Source: Bradyrhizobium hipponense
GTDB lineage: Bacteria; Pseudomonadota; Alphaproteobacteria; Rhizobiales; Xanthobacteraceae
Reading direction: 5' to 3'
DNA: 64,000 bases
NCBI RefSeq assembly: GCF_008123965.1
Contig: NZ_VSTH01000103.1
Coordinates: 62,001 to 126,000, forward strand
In this document: piece after piece, positions 1 to 8,574 of the stretch
Numbering within the stretch: position 1 is the first letter of the stretch
Layout of the letters: every line of letters begins with the position of its first letter
Notes under the pieces: generated by a model
The model's database searches: none
Told to the model about the DNA's origin: nothing
What the model saw: the letters and a program-made list of their open reading frames with translations, nothing else
Program-made: the position numbers and the translations under genes

Positions 1-897
1 CTCTGCGGCGATCGTGCCTAGCGTCACACACGCAGTCGCGATCGCGACGGCGCCGGTCACCGCCAGCGCGCTATGGCAGTCGTGTGGCATGAAGTACCGG
101 GTGTTCAACGTCGCCTCGACCGCGGGCGCAATCAGAACCGGTTTCGGAATCACCATTGACGCGGAATCTGGAAAACCCATCCGGCGTCCAGCCTCGATGC
201 GCAGGTTTTCGAGCCGCGCGCGGAAGCCGCTATCGGCGAAGGCCGAGGGTGCCTCACGGCCGGTCCATCCCAAATCCGCCGCACGGACCAGCATGACGGG
301 CATGGCTGCGTCGATGCAGGTGACGTCGATCCCTTCGATGCGGTCGACCGGACGTCCGGTCGGCAGCAGGCGACCGGTGCGTGCGCCGGCCGCGTTGGGG
401 AACGACAGTTCGATGGGCGCGGCCGTTCCGGGTACGCCGTCGATCCGCGCTTCGCCCTCGTAGGTCACCCGCGCGCCGGGCGTGGCAACCGTCGCGTCAA
501 TCAGCTTGCCGGTGTTCACATTATGGATGCGCACATGGGTGCGATCTGCGGCAGCGGCGACCAGGCCGGCTTCGATTGCGAACGGCCCTACCGCCGCCAG
601 CATATTCCCGCAGTTCGGCGCGGTATCGACGATCCCTTCACGGACCCGCACCTGAGCGAACAGGTAGTCGACATCGGCACCGGCTACCGATGGCGGTCCG
701 ACGATCGCGACCTTGTTGATCACGGCGTTGCCACCGCCAATGCCGTCGATTCCAAGATCGTGTCCCCCTCCCATCACAGACAGCAGGATCGCGTCGCGCA
801 GCCTGGGATCGGCCGGAAGATCGCTGGCCAGAAAGAACGGCCCGCGCGAGGTACCTCCGCGCATCACCACACAGGGAATAGCGATCTGATCGTTCAT
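1..897 (-). CDS. PrpF/GalD-type isomerase (4-oxalomesaconate tautomerase-like), 3' end cut by window edge
   Basis: The first 299 codons are present and the frame stays open to base 1, so the C-terminus lies outside the window. The protein resembles the PrpF family (two-domain, diaminopimelate-epimerase fold), whose members tautomerise 4-oxalomesaconate in gallate/protocatechuate breakdown (GalD) or isomerise methylaconitate (PrpF). Visible motifs are MRGGTSRG near residue 12, a glycine-rich GIDGIGGGNAV segment near residue 54, and PNCGNMLAA near residue 91, whose Cys fits the family's proton-abstracting site. The ATG at 897 is divergent from a LysR gene 120 bases away, an arrangement typical of an aromatic-acid catabolic gene and its regulator. 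Family assignment is firm. The choice between GalD and PrpF is inference. Confidence 0.85.
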   Translation of the reverse strand, partial: MNDQIAIPCVVMRGGTSRGPFFLASDLPADPRLRDAILLSVMGGGHDLGIDGIGGGNAVINKVAIVGPPSVAGADVDYLFAQVRVREGIVDTAPNCGNMLAAVGPFAIEAGLVAAAADRTHVRIHNVNTGKLIDATVATPGARVTYEGEARIDGVPGTAAPIELSFPNAAGARTGRLLPTGRPVDRIEGIDVTCIDAAMPVMLVRAADLGWTGREAPSAFADSGFRARLENLRIEAGRRMGFPDSASMVIPKPVLIAPAVEATLNTRYFMPHDCHSALAVTGAVAIATACVTLGTIAAE

Positions 898-1016
898 GGG
901 ATTCTTCCTTCGGGCTACATCTTGCGCCCGGCCCCCACGATCCCGCGATCCTACTCTTTTGTGAAATGCAAAGATTTGGTGTATTATTCCGATTATCAAT
1001 ATAAAGGAGCCCAGCC
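898..1016. promoter_or_regulatory. Divergent promoter region between the PrpF-like gene and the LysR gene
   Basis: This 119-base gap separates two divergent start codons. Towards the LysR gene there is a plausible -35 TTGTGA (959-964), a 17-base spacer and a -10 TATTAT (982-987), then a strong ribosome site AAAGGAG at 1003-1009, 7 bases before the ATG. The AT-rich stretch around 980-1002 is the likely LysR-type binding area by analogy with other divergent LysR pairs. I see no perfect T-N11-A dyad. Confidence 0.45.
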
Positions 1017-1997
1017 ATGAATGCCGAACTGCTCGACCTCAAGGCGTTCATCACCGTGGCGGAGATGGGCAGCTTCGTCCGCACCGCGAAGGCGCTGAAC
1101 CTGTCGCAGCCGGCGCTCAGCCGACGCATTCAGAAGCTGGAGGAAAGCCTCGGTGCGCCGTTGCTCGAACGGTCCACGCGCCACGTCAATCTCACCATGA
1201 CGGGCCGCGACTTCCTGCCGAAAGTGCGCCGCCTCATCGACGAGTTTGAAACCTCGGTGCTGGCCATCCAAGATATCGGCGCGCGAAGTTCAGGTTTGGT
1301 CTCGGTGGCTGCGGTGCCGACAGCGGTATTCTATTTCCTGCCGCGGGCGATCGGCCGGTTCGCCGAAGCGTATCCGCGTATTCGCATCCGGATTCTGGAC
1401 ATCGGCGCCAATGAAGGATTGGAGGCGGTAGCACGCGGAGAAGCTGACTTCGGCATCAATTTCATTGGCGCTTCGCATGCCGAAATTGAATTCGAGAAAC
1501 TGGTTGAAGATCCTTTCGTCCTGGCCTGCCGCCATGACCATCCATTGGCATCGCGCAAACAGGTGAGTTGGTCGGAGATTGTGCCGCACCGTATCATCAC
1601 CGTGGGTCGCAACAGCGGCAATCGCGCGTTGATCGACAATGCGATGGCGCGGCACGGCTTGCAGCTCAACTGGACCTACGAAGTCGCTCACCTCTCCGGT
1701 TCGCTTGGCTTGGTCGAAGCGGGATTGGGCATCGCTGTGCTGCCGAGGCTCGCGACGCCAGCCGACGGCCATCCGATCATTCACACCATTCGGTTGATCG
1801 AGCCGGAGGTGTCGCGGACGATTGGAATTGTGCGCAGGCGCGGGGCGACACTATCTCCGCATGCCAGCCAGCTTCTCAAAATGCTCCTCGAGGCATGGCG
1901 CTCTCCCTTGCGGACGAGCGGGCAAGGCAGGTCGCGGCCCCGATCTGCTGAGGCGAGTTCGAATGCTGCTTCGGCGGGCCTGAAGCGGAAACGCTGA
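1017..1997 (+). CDS. LysR-family transcriptional regulator
   Basis: A 326-residue protein of normal LysR length. The N-terminal winged helix-turn-helix covers about residues 5-65, with the classic pattern of an AKALNLSQPALSRRIQKLE recognition region followed by GAPLLER. The rest is the periplasmic-binding-like effector domain, starting near residue 92 (GLVSVAAVPTA). The last 35 residues are Arg/Ser-rich and probably disordered. It is divergent from the PrpF/GalD-like gene and probably controls it in response to an aromatic or tricarboxylic intermediate, as GalR controls galD in pseudomonads. That pairing is inferred from position only. A strong AAAGGAG site supports the start. Confidence 0.9.
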   Translation: MNAELLDLKAFITVAEMGSFVRTAKALNLSQPALSRRIQKLEESLGAPLLERSTRHVNLTMTGRDFLPKVRRLIDEFETSVLAIQDIGARSSGLVSVAAVPTAVFYFLPRAIGRFAEAYPRIRIRILDIGANEGLEAVARGEADFGINFIGASHAEIEFEKLVEDPFVLACRHDHPLASRKQVSWSEIVPHRIITVGRNSGNRALIDNAMARHGLQLNWTYEVAHLSGSLGLVEAGLGIAVLPRLATPADGHPIIHTIRLIEPEVSRTIGIVRRRGATLSPHASQLLKMLLEAWRSPLRTSGQGRSRPRSAEASSNAASAGLKRKR

Positions 1998-2318
1998 CAG
2001 CTGCCCGCGGCGCGGTGCCAGTCTGTTCCCCTATCAAGCTGGAGCCCCCACGGATCACTCCACGACAGCCGGATCTTCTGGCGATTCGGTGTGTGATGCA
2101 GCGGATTGTGCGGCGAAGCCAGAACCCACGAGGCGAATTGATTGCCGCGAATTGATGCAGCGTTTAGATCGATGCGCGGACGGATGCGCGGATTAAGCAT
2201 CTTCACAGCCTTCACCCCACGACCTATGTCTGACAAGAAGCCGCTAGATCGGATAGCGGCCATGGGCTAGTGTTTTATACGACCGGTTAAAAACACCGGC
2301 CGTTTGAGGGAGAAAAAC
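1998..2318. other. Intergenic region upstream of the ABC importer operon, with an inverted repeat
   Basis: No convincing gene lies in these 321 bases. Close to the binding-protein start is an inverted repeat CCGGT (2283-2287), 7 bases, ACCGG (2295-2299), just after an AT-rich TTTTATAC stretch that could be a -10 box. It could be an operator for the downstream importer operon. I cannot name the regulator. Confidence 0.35.
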
Positions 2319-3704
2319 GTGAAATCCAAGGTTATTGGCGCAGTATCACTGGCGGTCGCTGCGGTCGGGCTGTTTGCGGCCACTGCACCCGCCTTTGCGC
2401 AGCAAAAGACGATTACGGTCTGGTGGGGCAAGGGCTTCTATCGCTCCGAAGACGACGCGCTGATCGAAACTATCAATAAGTTCGAAGCCAAGACCGGCAT
2501 CAAAGTCGAATTGTCGCAGTACGCGATCCAGGACATGATTCCGAAGACGGTCGCGGCACTCGATGCCGGCACCGTGCCCGATGTCGCCTATTCCGACTCT
2601 TATGACGTGCAGGCGCAGGGCAAATGGGCCTATGAAGGCAAGCTCGAGGACCTCACGGACGTCATGGAGCCTATCAAGGGCCGGTTCGTGCAGAACACGC
2701 TGGATGCGTCGATCCTCCACAACGACGTCGCCAAGAAGAAGGCCTATTACGGCTTCCCCCTGAAGCAGCAGAGCATGCATGTCCAGATCTGGAACGACAT
2801 GCTGGAGAAGGCCGGCTTCAAGCAGAGCGACATTCCGACCGACTGGGCGGGCTACTGGACGTTCTGGTGCGACAAGGTGCAGCCGGCGATCCGCAAGGCG
2901 ACCGGCCAGCGCATCTACGCCGTCGGCCAGCCGATGGGCGTGGAATCCACCGACTCCTTTCAGTCGTTCTACACCTTCATGGACGCCTACCATGTCAAGC
3001 TGGTCGACGACGACGGCAAGCTCACCGTCGACGATCCCAAGGTGCGCGAGGGCCTGATCAAGGCGATGAAGGACTACACCGACACCTACATCAAGGGCTG
3101 CACCCCGCCATCCTCCACGACCTGGAAGGATCCGGACAACAACGTTGCCTTCCACAACAAGACCATCGTGATGACGCACAACTTCACGATCTCGATCGCA
3201 GCGAAGTGGTACGAGGATTCGACCAACCAGGCGCTCACGCCCGAGCAGCGCGAAGCCGGCAAGAAAGCCTACGAGCAGGACATCATCACCGCGTCCTTCC
3301 CGAAGGCGCCCGACGGCACGACTATCCGCTACCGCTCCGACGTCAAGACCGGGCTTGTCTTCACCGCGGCCAAGAACAAGGCCGAGGCCAAGCAGTTCAT
3401 CAGCTTCCTGCTCCAGGAGGAGAACGTCCGTCCCTATATCGAGGGCGCACTTGGCCGCTGGTTCCCGGTGACCAAGGAAAGCCAGGCGAGCCCGTTCTGG
3501 CAGGCTGACAAGCACCGCAAGGCCGTTTACGCCCAGTTCACCGGCGGCACTGCGCCGTTCGACTTCACCAAGAACTGGAAGTTCACGATCCTCAACAACG
3601 AGAACGTGTGGGCCAAGGCGATGAACCGGGTCGTCAGCGAGAAGGTTCCGGTCGACAAGGCTGTCGACGAGCTGATCGTCCGCATCAAGCAGGTCGCGGG
3701 CTAA
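2319..3704 (+). CDS. ABC transporter substrate-binding protein, carbohydrate type (family 1)
   Basis: A 461-residue periplasmic binding protein. It opens with a typical signal peptide ending near TAPAFA-QQ, followed by ITVWWGKGF and the alternating lobes of family 1 solute-binding proteins (MalE/UgpB class). I chose GTG 2319 because GAGGGAG at 2306-2312 lies 6 bases upstream. A TTG at 2304 in the same frame would add five residues and has no ribosome site. It heads an operon with two permeases (3800-5520) that has no ATPase gene. Sugars, sugar alcohols or glycerol-3-phosphate are the usual ligands of this class, but the ligand here cannot be read from sequence. Confidence 0.88.
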   Translation: MKSKVIGAVSLAVAAVGLFAATAPAFAQQKTITVWWGKGFYRSEDDALIETINKFEAKTGIKVELSQYAIQDMIPKTVAALDAGTVPDVAYSDSYDVQAQGKWAYEGKLEDLTDVMEPIKGRFVQNTLDASILHNDVAKKKAYYGFPLKQQSMHVQIWNDMLEKAGFKQSDIPTDWAGYWTFWCDKVQPAIRKATGQRIYAVGQPMGVESTDSFQSFYTFMDAYHVKLVDDDGKLTVDDPKVREGLIKAMKDYTDTYIKGCTPPSSTTWKDPDNNVAFHNKTIVMTHNFTISIAAKWYEDSTNQALTPEQREAGKKAYEQDIITASFPKAPDGTTIRYRSDVKTGLVFTAAKNKAEAKQFISFLLQEENVRPYIEGALGRWFPVTKESQASPFWQADKHRKAVYAQFTGGTAPFDFTKNWKFTILNNENVWAKAMNRVVSEKVPVDKAVDELIVRIKQVAG

Positions 3705-3714
3705 ACGATCTTTC

Positions 3715-3739
3715 CCTCTCCCCGCTCCGCGGGGAGAGG
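3715..3739. repeat. Perfect hairpin between binding-protein and permease genes
   Basis: An 11-bp perfect stem CCTCTCCCCGC / GCGGGGAGAGG closes a 3-base TCC loop. There is no T-tract, so it is unlikely to be a full terminator. Within a binding protein-permease operon such hairpins usually protect the upstream mRNA and leave the binding protein in excess over the permeases. The same palindrome type is widespread in Rhizobiales intergenic DNA. Confidence 0.7.
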
Positions 3740-3799
3740 TGCTAGAACAGCACCGGCCGCGTCTCGCGGCCGGCAATTCGTTTTGAAGAGTCCTAAAGA

Positions 3800-4672
3800 A
3801 TGGCGATCACGCTCTCTGGCGATCATGCGATCCTCTCACCGCCCTTATCGTCACGACTGACACCGGCGCAGGTCTGGGGCATCGTGCTGCTCGCGCCCTA
3901 TCTGCTCGTCTTCCTCGCCTTCGTCGTCTATCCCGTCTGCTACGGGCTCTGGCTGGCGCGTGCTCCGGCGAACTATGTGGCGCTCTATAACGACCCGATC
4001 TTCGCGCGCGCCGCGGTCAACACGCTGATCTTCCTGGTCATCGGCATCAACATCAAGATGCTGATCGCGCTGTTCCTGTCCGGCTTCTTCGCGCAGCAGC
4101 GCACCTGGATCAAATGGCTTTCGGTGATCTTCATACTGCCCTGGGCGGTGCCGTCGATCCCGACCATCCTGTCGGTGCGCTTCATGCTCAATCCCGAATG
4201 GGGCGTGATCAACCACCTCATCTTCTCTTTCACCGGCGATGACGGCCCGAACTGGCTGAACGACCCGACGGTGGCGCTGACCATGGCGATCGCTGTGCAC
4301 ATCTGGAAGTCGCTGCCGTTCTGGACGCTGATCCTGATCACAGGCCGGCTTGCGATCTCGCACGATCTGTTCGAGGCCGCCGAGGTCGACGGTGCGAGCT
4401 GGTGGCAGAAATTCCGCTTCATCACCTGGCCGTCGATGCAGACGCTCTACATCACCTGCACGCTGCTCTCGATGATCTGGACGCTGGGCGACTTCAACAG
4501 CGTCTATCTGCTCACCGGCGGCGGGCCGGCCGACCTCACGCACGTGCTGGCGACGCTCGGCATCCGCTATCTCAGGCTCGATCAGCTCTCGCTCGCGATG
4601 GCCTCCATCGTCTGCGCGATGCCGTTCGTGCTGCCGCTCGTGTACTTCATGATGAAACGGTTGTCGCGATGA
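3800..4672 (+). CDS. ABC sugar transporter permease (MalF/UgpA type)
   Basis: A 290-residue inner-membrane permease with about six hydrophobic helices (first near residues 27-50). The cytoplasmic ATPase-contact loop reads EAAEVDGASWWQKFRFITWP near residues 193-212, the EAA motif of binding-protein-dependent permeases. It sits between the binding protein and a second permease, whose ATG overlaps its TGA by four bases (ATGA), implying translational coupling. Its partner ATPase is not encoded in the same operon. The substrate is unknown, probably a carbohydrate or polyol. Confidence 0.9.
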   Translation: MAITLSGDHAILSPPLSSRLTPAQVWGIVLLAPYLLVFLAFVVYPVCYGLWLARAPANYVALYNDPIFARAAVNTLIFLVIGINIKMLIALFLSGFFAQQRTWIKWLSVIFILPWAVPSIPTILSVRFMLNPEWGVINHLIFSFTGDDGPNWLNDPTVALTMAIAVHIWKSLPFWTLILITGRLAISHDLFEAAEVDGASWWQKFRFITWPSMQTLYITCTLLSMIWTLGDFNSVYLLTGGGPADLTHVLATLGIRYLRLDQLSLAMASIVCAMPFVLPLVYFMMKRLSR

Positions 4673-5520
4673 AGATTCCTACCTTACGCGAAGTCGCGAC
4701 CGAAGCGCGGTTGCTGCTGATCGGCATTCCCGTCTTCATCTGGACGATGGTTCCGATCTATCACATGTTCCTGTTCGCGATCTCTCCGAAGGAGGACGCG
4801 TTCTCGGGCAAGCTGTGGCCGGACCATCCGACGCTGCACAACTTCGAAATCGTGTTCAAGCAGCAGCATTATTTCCTGCGCGACTTCTACGTTCAGTTCT
4901 GGAATTCGCTGGTGATCGCCGCCTCTGTCGGCGTGCTGACGCTGTTCATCGCCACCGCAGCGGCGTTCTCGATCTCGCGGCTGAAGGTGCCCGGCGGGCG
5001 CATCGTGATGAACCTGGCGCTGTTTACCTATTTCATCCCCGCGGCGTTCCTCGCCGTGCCGATGTACCGCACCATGGGCAATTACGGCCTGCTCAACAAT
5101 CACTGGGCACTGATCCTCGCCATGGTGACGATCGCCTCGCCCTACGCGATCTGGGTGCTGAAGCAAGCGTCCGACAAGCTGCCGGTCGAGCTCGACGAGG
5201 CCGCGGTGATGGACGGCGCCACCACGCTCCAGATCTTCCGCCTGGTCTACCTGCCGCTGATGATGCCCTCGCTGGTCGCGATCGGCACCTATGCGGTGCT
5301 GCTCGCCTGGAACGAATATCTCTACGCGTTCCTGCTGCTCTCGAACGACCGCGAGATCACGCTCCCGGTCGCGCTCGGCAACTTCCTCGCCGCCGACGAT
5401 TCGCCCTGGGAGCTGTTGATGACCACCGGCTTCATCTACGCGCTGCCGCCGGCCGCAATCTACTACGCCTTCCGCCGCTACATGGTGGGCGGGCTCACGG
5501 CGGGTGCGGTGAAGTCTTAA
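4669..5520 (+). CDS. ABC sugar transporter permease (MalG/UgpE type)
   Basis: A 283-residue permease with six predicted helices and the EAA loop ELDEAAVMDGATTLQIFRLV in its C-terminal half, as in MalG/UgpE-type partners. The ATG at 4669 overlaps the stop of the first permease. A longer open frame from 4402 exists, but those codons lie out of frame over the end of the upstream permease and are not credible. The operon ends here. An 85-bp palindromic repeat and a convergent transporter operon follow. Confidence 0.9.
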   Translation: MKIPTLREVATEARLLLIGIPVFIWTMVPIYHMFLFAISPKEDAFSGKLWPDHPTLHNFEIVFKQQHYFLRDFYVQFWNSLVIAASVGVLTLFIATAAAFSISRLKVPGGRIVMNLALFTYFIPAAFLAVPMYRTMGNYGLLNNHWALILAMVTIASPYAIWVLKQASDKLPVELDEAAVMDGATTLQIFRLVYLPLMMPSLVAIGTYAVLLAWNEYLYAFLLLSNDREITLPVALGNFLAADDSPWELLMTTGFIYALPPAAIYYAFRRYMVGGLTAGAVKS

Positions 5521-5529
5521 ATAGCGTTC

Positions 5530-5614
5530 GTCATTGCGAGCGAAGCGAAGCAATCCAGACTACCTCTGCAGAGACAGACTGGACTGCTTCGTCGCAAGAG
5601 CTCCTCGCAATGAC
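5530..5614. repeat. Large imperfect palindromic intergenic repeat
   Basis: The termini are an 11-bp perfect inverted repeat, GTCATTGCGAG (5530-5540) and CTCGCAATGAC (5604-5614). Inside, GAAGCAATCCAG and CTGGACTGCTTC pair with one mismatch. The element fills the gap between two convergent operons. Its form matches the abundant palindromic repeats of Bradyrhizobium and relatives. It may act as a bidirectional transcription or mRNA-end barrier (inference). Confidence 0.75.
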
Positions 5615-5622
5615 AGCGCGGC

Positions 5623-6435
5623 CTACAGCGGTGCCGCGCTCTCGCCCTGCGCGCTCGACAGTTTCGAGGCCAGCGAGGCGATGACGATGACGATCGCGAT
5701 CAGGCCGATCACCAGCGTGCAGATGGCGTTGATCTCGGGTTTCACGCCAAGCCGTACCTCGGAATAGATCCGGATCGGCAAGGTCGCCGAGCCGGGGCCG
5801 GTGGTGAAGCTCGCGATCACGAGATCGTCGAGCGACAGCGTGAAGGCCAGCATCCAGCCCGCGATGATCGCAGGCGCGATCAGCGGCAGCGTGACGGCAA
5901 CGAACGCGCGGACCGGGTCGCAGCCGAGGTCCATCGCCGCCTCCTCCAGCGAACGGTCGAGCGAGCCGAGGCGGGACTGCACGACCACAGCGACGAAACA
6001 CATCGTCAGCGTGGTGTGAGCGATCGTCACCGTCCAGAAGCCGCGCTCGGCGTTCAGTGCCACGAACAGCAGCAGCAGCGACAGTCCCGTGATCACCTCC
6101 GGCATCACCAGCGGCGCATAGAGCATGCCGGAGAACAGCGTGCGGCCGCCAAAGCGCTCGCCGCGCGACAGCGCGACGGCGGCGAGCGTGCCGAGCAGGG
6201 TGGCGATGCTCGCGGATGAGGCGGCCACCTTGAGGCTCATCCAGGCCGCCTCGATCATGGCGCGGTCACCAAAGAACTCGTGGTACCAGCGCAGCGACCA
6301 GCCGCCCCACACCGTCACCAGCCGCGAGGCGTTGAACGAATAGATGACGAGGATGAGGATCGGCAAATAAAGGAACCCAAGCCCCAGCGCGAGCGAGGCG
6401 ATGTTGAAGTGGGACAGGCGGGAGCGTTTGCGCAT
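5623..6435 (-). CDS. ABC transporter permease, spermidine/putrescine type (PotC/PotI-like)
   Basis: A 270-residue inner-membrane permease with about six helices and the EAA loop EEAAMDLGCDPVRAFVAVTLP near residues 164-184, matching the PotC/PotI class (second permease of polyamine and related importers). It starts 4 bases after the stop of the PotB-like gene. It is the last gene of the run GlpD-like, ATPase, PotB-like, PotC-like. No binding protein of this class is visible nearby, so the substrate cannot be assigned. Polyamines are the default guess only. Confidence 0.87.
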   Translation of the reverse strand: MRKRSRLSHFNIASLALGLGFLYLPILILVIYSFNASRLVTVWGGWSLRWYHEFFGDRAMIEAAWMSLKVAASSASIATLLGTLAAVALSRGERFGGRTLFSGMLYAPLVMPEVITGLSLLLLFVALNAERGFWTVTIAHTTLTMCFVAVVVQSRLGSLDRSLEEAAMDLGCDPVRAFVAVTLPLIAPAIIAGWMLAFTLSLDDLVIASFTTGPGSATLPIRIYSEVRLGVKPEINAICTLVIGLIAIVIVIASLASKLSSAQGESAAPL

Positions 6436-6439
6436 CGCC

Positions 6440-7354
6440 TCACCGTCCCTGTTCCAGTTGCCGGCGCTGCAGCCGTTCGTACAGCAGGAGCGGCACCAAC
6501 AGCACCACGAGGAGAACGATGGCCGCAGCGGAGGCGACGGGCCAATCCTTGTTGGTGAAGAACTCGAGCCACAGGGTCTGGCCGATCATCAGCGAATTTG
6601 AGCCGGCCAGAAGGTCGGGAATGACGAACTCGCCAACGATCGGAATGAAGCAGAGCAGCACGCCGGCGCCGACGCCCGGCAGCGATAGCGGGAAAGTGAC
6701 GAGCCAGAATACCTGCCGGGGCGGCGCGCCCAGATCGCTGGCGGCCTCCTCCAGCGCCGGCTCCATCTTGGCGAGCGTCGCGTAGAGCGGCAGGATCATG
6801 AATGGCAGGTAGGAATAGACGATACCAATATACATCGCGCTGTCGGTGGAGAGCCACACCACCGGCTGGCTGACCAGATGCAGCGCCAGCAGGATCCGAT
6901 TGAGCAGGCCGTCGTGCTGGAGGATGTTGATCCAGGCGTAGATGCGGATCAGGAACGAGGTCCAGAACGGCACGATCACCAGCACCATCGCCACCGCCTG
7001 CCAGCGGGTCGGCAGCCGTGCCATGCCGTAAGCGATGGGATAGCCGATCAGGAGCAGCAGCGCGGTCGCGGTGACGGCAACCGTGAGGCTGCGCACGTAG
7101 GCGTAGACATACAGGTCGTCGGAGACCAGCAGCTTGAAATTGTCGATCGACAGCGCGGCAAAGGCAGCCTCGAGCGATGCCCGTCCCGCCGTCAGGTCGA
7201 ACACCGGCTCGTAAGGCGGCTGCGCGATCGCGGTCTGCGACAGGCTGATCTTGAGCACGAAGGCGAACGGCACCAGGAAGAGTAGCACCATCCAGACATA
7301 AGGCGCGATCGCGGCGAAGCGCGCTGGTCGCGCGAAGATGCGGCGCGCGCTCAT
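6440..7354 (-). CDS. ABC transporter permease, spermidine/putrescine type (PotB/PotH-like)
   Basis: A 304-residue permease with a hydrophobic helix near residues 13-38, a long periplasmic loop and five further helices, the PotB/PotH layout. The EAA loop LEEAASDLGAPPRQVFWLVTF is present. Its ATG (7352-7354) overlaps the ATPase stop codon by four bases (ATGA), so the two are translationally coupled. It pairs with the PotC-like permease downstream. Confidence 0.88.
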   Translation of the reverse strand: MSARRIFARPARFAAIAPYVWMVLLFLVPFAFVLKISLSQTAIAQPPYEPVFDLTAGRASLEAAFAALSIDNFKLLVSDDLYVYAYVRSLTVAVTATALLLLIGYPIAYGMARLPTRWQAVAMVLVIVPFWTSFLIRIYAWINILQHDGLLNRILLALHLVSQPVVWLSTDSAMYIGIVYSYLPFMILPLYATLAKMEPALEEAASDLGAPPRQVFWLVTFPLSLPGVGAGVLLCFIPIVGEFVIPDLLAGSNSLMIGQTLWLEFFTNKDWPVASAAAIVLLVVLLVPLLLYERLQRRQLEQGR

Positions 7355-8523
7355 GGCGGCAGCACCACGCAGTCGTCGGGCGTGAACCAGGCAACGACGT
7401 GCTGGTTCAGGCTATAGGCATCGGCGTCGAGGCGCGCGCTGTTGGCCACCGAGGCCTGCACTATGCCGCCCGTGTCGAGCTTCACCTTGTAGACGGTGGA
7501 GCCGCCGAGATAGCAGATGTCCGCGACCATGCCATCCAGCCGGTTGATCGCTGTCTCATGACCGGCCTCGCTCACCGGGCCAAGGCGAGACAGCTTGACC
7601 TTCTCGGGACGGATCGCGACCGACAATCTTGTTCCGTCGGTGGGCTCGCGCGGCTCGGCCACCACCAGGGTGCCGGCGTCGCGCGTGGCGATCACCAGGC
7701 GATGACCGTCGCGCAGCTTGAACTCGCCGTCGAACAGATTGACGTCACCGACGAACTCCGCGATCCAGCGCGAGCGCGGCGCCTCGTAGAGTTCGCGGGG
7801 ACTCGCGACCTGGGCGAGCTTGCCGGCGTTCATCACGCCGATCCGGCTCGCCATCGTCATCGCTTCCTCCTGGTCGTGGGTGACGATGATGAAGGTCGTG
7901 CCGAGCCGGCGCTGAAGCTCCATCAGCTCGCCTTGCGTGCTCTCGCGTAGCTTCTTGTCGAGCGCCGCGAGTGGCTCGTCGAGCAACAGAAGCTGCGGAC
8001 GGCGCGCCAGTGCACGGGCCAGCGCCACGCGTTGCCGCTGGCCGCCGGAGAGCTGGTCGGGCTTGCGCTTTTCAAGTCCTTCGAGCTTCACCAGCGCCAT
8101 CATCTCCGCAACGCGCGTGTCGATGTCGGCGCGCCCCATGCCGGCGCGCTTCGGGCCGAAGGCGATGTTATCGCGCACCGACAGGTGCGGAAACAGCGCA
8201 TAGCTCTGGAACATCATGTTGATCGGGCGCTCGTGCGGCAGCGCGTGCGCGATGTCCTTGCCGCCAAGCAGGATGCGTCCCTCGTCCGGTGCCTCGAAGC
8301 CGGCGAGCATGCGCAAGAGCGTGGTCTTGCCGCAGCCGCTCGGACCAAGCAGCGCAAAAAACTCGCCGGCCCTGATATCGAGCGAGACGCCGTCCACGGC
8401 CCGGAACGTCCCGAACGTCTTCGCCACGCCCTCGATGCGCAGCAAGGGCTGGTCGGGCGCCGGATGTGTCGCCACATCCGCAACACCCGCTGCGGCTTCC
8501 ATTTTGCGCAACTCTTCAGCCAT
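7351..8523 (-). CDS. ABC transporter ATP-binding protein (PotA/PotG-like)
   Basis: About 390 residues. The nucleotide-binding domain carries Walker A GPSGCGKTT, Q-loop MFQSYALFP, signature LSGGQRQR, Walker B LLLLDEP and the switch His in IIVTHDQEEA. A C-terminal TOBE-type regulatory domain follows from about residue 290, as in PotA, MalK and UgpC. I prefer ATG 8523 over a TTG at 8535 because GGCGGGG precedes the ATG. It is the only ABC ATPase in the window and could energise its own two permeases and, in principle, the convergent ATPase-less importer. Confidence 0.92.
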   Translation of the reverse strand: MAEELRKMEAAAGVADVATHPAPDQPLLRIEGVAKTFGTFRAVDGVSLDIRAGEFFALLGPSGCGKTTLLRMLAGFEAPDEGRILLGGKDIAHALPHERPINMMFQSYALFPHLSVRDNIAFGPKRAGMGRADIDTRVAEMMALVKLEGLEKRKPDQLSGGQRQRVALARALARRPQLLLLDEPLAALDKKLRESTQGELMELQRRLGTTFIIVTHDQEEAMTMASRIGVMNAGKLAQVASPRELYEAPRSRWIAEFVGDVNLFDGEFKLRDGHRLVIATRDAGTLVVAEPREPTDGTRLSVAIRPEKVKLSRLGPVSEAGHETAINRLDGMVADICYLGGSTVYKVKLDTGGIVQASVANSARLDADAYSLNQHVVAWFTPDDCVVLPP

Positions 8524-8574
8524 GTTCCCCGCCAACCCGATTCCGCCGCACGCTAGCGGCCGATCGGCCTTTGC

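Noticed and set aside
418-422. FtsH zinc motif HEGGH instead of HEAGH as a functional defect (positions are residues in the protein at 54378-56300)
   Set aside because: The HExxH zinc pattern is intact and small-residue substitution at this position is tolerated, so I do not count it as an anomaly.
2346-3776. A 476-codon open frame on the minus strand
   Set aside because: It lies antisense to the ABC binding-protein gene, whose signal peptide and domain pattern are clear. The product has no recognisable features.
4402-4668. In-frame upstream extension of the second sugar permease
   Set aside because: These codons overlap the first permease in another frame and encode no membrane sequence. 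ATG 4669 overlapping the upstream stop is the natural start.
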